A stretch of DNA of 33,391 nucleotides from Phycisphaerales bacterium (GTDB taxonomy: Bacteria; Planctomycetota; Phycisphaerae; Phycisphaerales; SM1A02): assembly GCA_013003065.1 (NCBI GenBank), contig JABDLI010000065.1, forward strand, positions 1 through 33,391, in the 5' to 3' direction. The notes below the pieces were generated by a model. The model made no database searches. It was not told where the DNA came from and was given only the letters and a program-made list of their open reading frames with translations. Shown piece by piece: positions 31,048 through 33,391 of this stretch; within the stretch, counting starts at the first letter, position 1; each line of letters starts with the position of its first letter. A program made the position numbers and the translations under genes.

Positions 31048-31673
31048 CCCTGCTCAGCCGCTCGTGCCTCGTCGCGTACTGGCTGGGTCTGGTGCTGTGG
31101 GCCAGCGGGCTCATCAGCGCCGCGGTCGCCGCCATGAACGTCTTCCCGCAGCTGGACGCCATGCCGTTGGCCCTGACCGAGTTCGCCGGCTACCCGGTGG
31201 GCGAACATCCTCGGATCGCCGCCGGTCACATCATGGAGGGCGTGTTCTTCCTCGTCGACGTGATGCAGATGGTGGCGGCGCCGGCGGTGCTCCTGCTGCT
31301 GCTGACGCAGCTCACGATCTTCCGGTTCCCCCGGCGACCGGTCGCGAACGTCCTGCGGGTCACGCTGCTGCTGGCCGCCGCCGGACTGTTCGGCTACCAC
31401 GCCCTGCGGCTTGCGCCTCCGATGAACAGCGCATTGCGTGGCTACTGGGCGGCCGCGGCGAGCGGCGATGTCGAGACCGCCCACGCGCAGCGAGCGGCGT
31501 TCGCCGCCCTGCATCCCCGCGCCGACACGATTCTGCGGCTGGACCTGCTGCTGGTTCTCGGCGCGATCGCGGCCTCCGCGGTCGCGCTCGCCCCCGCCGC
31601 CCCGGCGTCCCCCGCGGGTTCCCGGGCGGGTCTGGAATCGCCTTCCCTCTTACGCGAGCCGCCGCTCTCATGA
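31044..31673 (+). CDS. four-span membrane protein, DUF4149-like
   Basis: This 209-residue protein has four hydrophobic segments, at about 7-33, 61-92, 100-122 and 165-185. Between spans three and four, AQRAAFAALHPRADTILRLD resembles the F..LH..S....L pattern of DUF4149/TMEM205-like proteins, which is the closest family I can suggest. No catalytic or transport motif is visible. It starts within the moaE stop and ends within the nth start, both by ATGA overlap, so it is translated together with them. The C-terminal 25 residues are Pro/Ala/Ser-rich and probably disordered. Confidence 0.7.
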   Translation: MTLLSRSCLVAYWLGLVLWASGLISAAVAAMNVFPQLDAMPLALTEFAGYPVGEHPRIAAGHIMEGVFFLVDVMQMVAAPAVLLLLLTQLTIFRFPRRPVANVLRVTLLLAAAGLFGYHALRLAPPMNSALRGYWAAAASGDVETAHAQRAAFAALHPRADTILRLDLLLVLGAIAASAVALAPAAPASPAGSRAGLESPSLLREPPLS

Positions 31674-32377
31674 CGACCTCCCCCCCGCGCTCGCGGGCGA
31701 CATCCAAGACCGCCTTCGATCTCCCCGCCAAGACGAAGCCCGAGAGGGCCCGCGCGACCCGCATCCTCGACGCGCTCGAGCGGTGCTACCCCGACGCGCA
31801 CTGCGAGCTCGACTACACCAACCCGCACGAGCTCCTGTTCGCGACGATCCTGTCCGCACAGGCGACCGACGTCGGCGTCAACCAGGTCACGCCCGCCCTG
31901 TTCGAGCGGTTCCCGACGCCGGCCGATTACGCGGCGGCGACCCCGGCCGCCATCGAGCGTCTGATCAAACGCATCGGGCTGTTTCGCAACAAGGCCAAGG
32001 CGATCCACGCGGCGGCGACGAGGCTCGTCGAGGTCTACGACGGCGTGGTGCCGGCGACGATGGACGACCTGCTGACCCTCCGGGGGGTGGCGCGGAAGAC
32101 CGCGAACGTCGTCCTCGGCAACGCATTCGGCATCAACGTCGGCGTCGTCGTCGATACGCACGTCGCGCGGCTCGCGCAACGCTTCGGTCTCACGGAGCAC
32201 ACGGACACGGGGAAGATCGAGCGTGATCTCATGGCCCTTTTCCCCCGGCCCCGGTGGACGATGGCCAGCCACCTGCTCATCGCCCACGGTCGCCGCGTCT
32301 GCAAGGCGCGGGGCAGCACGTGCGTCGAGCATCCGGTGTGCCGCCGCTACTGCGCGAACGCGAGCGTGGAGACGTGA
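31670..32377 (+). CDS. nth: endonuclease III-like DNA glycosylase
   Basis: This 235-residue HhH-GPD DNA glycosylase/AP lyase removes oxidised pyrimidines in base-excision repair. LLFATILSAQATDVGVNQVT, the helix-hairpin-helix LRGVARKTANVVLGNAFG with catalytic Lys143, and VVVDTHVARLAQRFGL with Asp162 are all present. The C-terminal cluster has four cysteines (211, 218, 224 and 228), but their spacing is C-x6-C-x5-C-x3-C, not the usual C-x6-C-x2-C-x5-C. The N-terminal 25 residues are a basic extension. The ATG overlaps the upstream stop, and its stop overlaps the recX start (GTGA). Confidence 0.93.
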   Translation: MTTSPPRSRATSKTAFDLPAKTKPERARATRILDALERCYPDAHCELDYTNPHELLFATILSAQATDVGVNQVTPALFERFPTPADYAAATPAAIERLIKRIGLFRNKAKAIHAAATRLVEVYDGVVPATMDDLLTLRGVARKTANVVLGNAFGINVGVVVDTHVARLAQRFGLTEHTDTGKIERDLMALFPRPRWTMASHLLIAHGRRVCKARGSTCVEHPVCRRYCANASVET

Positions 32378-33042
32378 CGAACCCGGCGTCGCGGATCACG
32401 TCGGTCCGGCCGCTCCCGTCCGACCCCGGCACGGTCAGCGTGCGGGTGGACGGTCGGGTCGTCGGACGCGTGGCGGTCGAGATGGTCGACCGGCTGGCGC
32501 TCGCCCCGGGAGCGTCGTGGTCAACCGAGCGGGCGGCGGCGTTCGCGCGGGCGGCGGCGACCGACGCAACACGGCGGGCCGCGCTCGGCTGCCTGCGGCG
32601 ACGCTCGCGATCGACCGCCTCGCTCCGGGCCTGGCTCACCGAGCGTGGTCACGACATCGGCGTCATCGCGGAGGTGATCGGCGATCTGCACGCGCGGGGT
32701 CTGCTCGACGACGAACGACACGGCCGCGACCTCGCGCGGGCGCTGCTCGCGCGACGCCCCGCGGCGTGGCGGTTCCTCGTCGAACGGCTGGAGCAGAGCG
32801 GCCTCGCCCCGGTGCTCGCCGAGCGGATCGCGACCGACGCCGTTGCTGGGGTCGATCCGGTGGACGCCGCCCTGACGGTCGCCGGCCCGGTCTCCGGCGG
32901 TGCGGGCGACCCCCGCCGGCACGCCCGCCGGGTTGCCGGCACGCTCCAGCGGCGGGGGTTCGACGAAAACACGATTCGTCTCGCGCTTCATCGGCTGGGG
33001 CTGCTCGAGGTATTGGAGGCGGGTTCCGGGGATCACCCGTGA
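32374..33042 (+). CDS. recX: RecX-family regulatory protein
   Basis: This 222-residue protein resembles RecX, which binds RecA filaments and modulates recombination. The helical repeat ALGCLRRRSRSTASLRAWLT, then VIAEVIGDLHARGLLDDERH, is the clearest signature. A later repeat is RRHARRVAGTLQRRGFDENT, followed by IRLALHRLG. The N-terminal 60 residues (VRPLPSDPGTVSVRVDGRVV) form the usual variable beta-rich lead. The GTG at 32374 overlaps the nth stop, with GGAG a few bases upstream. The recA gene is not in the window. The match is weaker than for typical RecX because the middle is Ala-rich, but order and length agree. Confidence 0.8.
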   Translation: MTNPASRITSVRPLPSDPGTVSVRVDGRVVGRVAVEMVDRLALAPGASWSTERAAAFARAAATDATRRAALGCLRRRSRSTASLRAWLTERGHDIGVIAEVIGDLHARGLLDDERHGRDLARALLARRPAAWRFLVERLEQSGLAPVLAERIATDAVAGVDPVDAALTVAGPVSGGAGDPRRHARRVAGTLQRRGFDENTIRLALHRLGLLEVLEAGSGDHP

Positions 33043-33051
33043 CCCGGGAAC
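33023..33051 (+). terminator. imperfect hairpin at the recX stop
   Basis: GTTCC (33023-33027) pairs with GGAAC (33047-33051), with inner GGG/CCC and TCA/TGA pairs interrupted by one mismatch and a bulge. It overlaps the recX stop codon and has no adjacent T run, so it is a weak candidate. Confidence 0.25.
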
Positions 33052-33148
33052 GATCGGCGGCATCGGTTGTTTGACGGACGCACGAGGGCGATCCGGTGCT
33101 CTCATCTGGCGGCTCGTCCTTCTCCCACGTCCCCCTTCGGAGCGACGC

Positions 33149-33391
33149 ATGACCCCGCGACCGACCCTCTTGGCTCTGGTGTGCGTCACGATCTCGGCCC
33201 TCGCGTGCAACGGACACGCTCCGAGTGCGGCTGCGCCGGCCCCCGCCCCTGCCCCCGGCCCGGCCCCCGCCGCGACGCCGACGCCTCCCGCGGCCAGTCC
33301 CCCGCGTGTCGATCCGGCCGGGACCGAGCCCCCGGCGGCCAGCGACCCGACGCCGCCGGCGGTGACGACGGGCCCCGTCGATCCGCCGCCG
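33149..33391 (+). CDS. lipoprotein with Pro/Ala-rich linker (partial)
   Basis: The reading frame is open to the right edge, giving 81 residues so far. The N-terminus is a signal peptide ending ISALAC, with Cys20 as the probable lipidated residue. The rest is a Pro/Ala-rich disordered linker (AAPAPAPAPGPAPAATPTPP and on). The ATG at 33149 has GGAG six bases upstream. Any folded domain lies beyond the window, so function cannot be stated. Confidence 0.7.
   Translation, partial: MTPRPTLLALVCVTISALACNGHAPSAAAPAPAPAPGPAPAATPTPPAASPPRVDPAGTEPPAASDPTPPAVTTGPVDPPP

Overview
The window reads as chromosomal DNA from a high-G+C member of the Planctomycetota, probably near Phycisphaerae. The best markers are paired DUF1800/DUF1501 proteins, a secreted protein ending in two Cys-flanked dockerin-like repeats (DLDxSGDVGFTDLLQ...WGPC), a chlamydial-Pmp-like GGA[IV]...FxxN repeat protein, and the small basic protein typical of the PVC superphylum (27613-27837). 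I see no rRNA, tRNA, CRISPR array, phage or insertion sequence. This assignment comes from family recognition, not from a database search.

Layout. 44-3230 (-): a small membrane protein, a Tat-exported DUF1800 lipoprotein and DUF1501. 3448-6721 (-): two secreted proteins, one dockerin-bearing and one beta-helix. 7037-7987 (-): a fatty-acyl desaturase. 8365-9087 (+): a cytidylate-kinase-like protein. 9123-16182 (-): a five-gene heavy-metal efflux operon made of a Cys-rich exported protein, a TolC-type lipoprotein, a small anchored Cys/His-rich protein, a membrane-fusion adaptor and a CzcA-type RND pump. 16405-22546 (+): a tightly overlapped run of a beta-carbonic-anhydrase-like protein, an EamA transporter, PEP carboxylase, a phosphatase-fold lipoprotein and galactokinase. 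22836-23426 (-): a secreted fasciclin-domain protein. 23615-25574 (+): DUF971, a thioesterase and a glycosyltransferase. 25962-26183 (+): a small lipoprotein. 26417-29103 (-): AcpS, an anchored SPOR-like protein, the PVC small basic protein and an aminotransferase. 29166-33042: mogA (+), a TIM-barrel protein (-), then moaE, a membrane protein, nth and recX (+). A partial lipoprotein runs off the right edge.

How the genes work together. The efflux operon is the most distinctive system. Two of its membrane-anchored proteins carry the same three-copy Cys/His motif (CxxH-x5-CxxC), once fused to the adaptor and once free-standing beside a His-rich linker, which suggests periplasmic metal capture and hand-over to the pump. 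In the carbon block, a carbonic-anhydrase-like protein is translationally linked through a transporter to PEP carboxylase, which uses bicarbonate. Molybdenum-cofactor genes (mogA, moaE) lie near DNA-repair genes (nth, recX).

Translation signals fall into three groups: good Shine-Dalgarno sites on many secreted-protein genes, ATGA/GTGA overlaps within operons, and a few genes with a TANNNT box 6-8 nt before the start codon, which suggests leaderless mRNAs.
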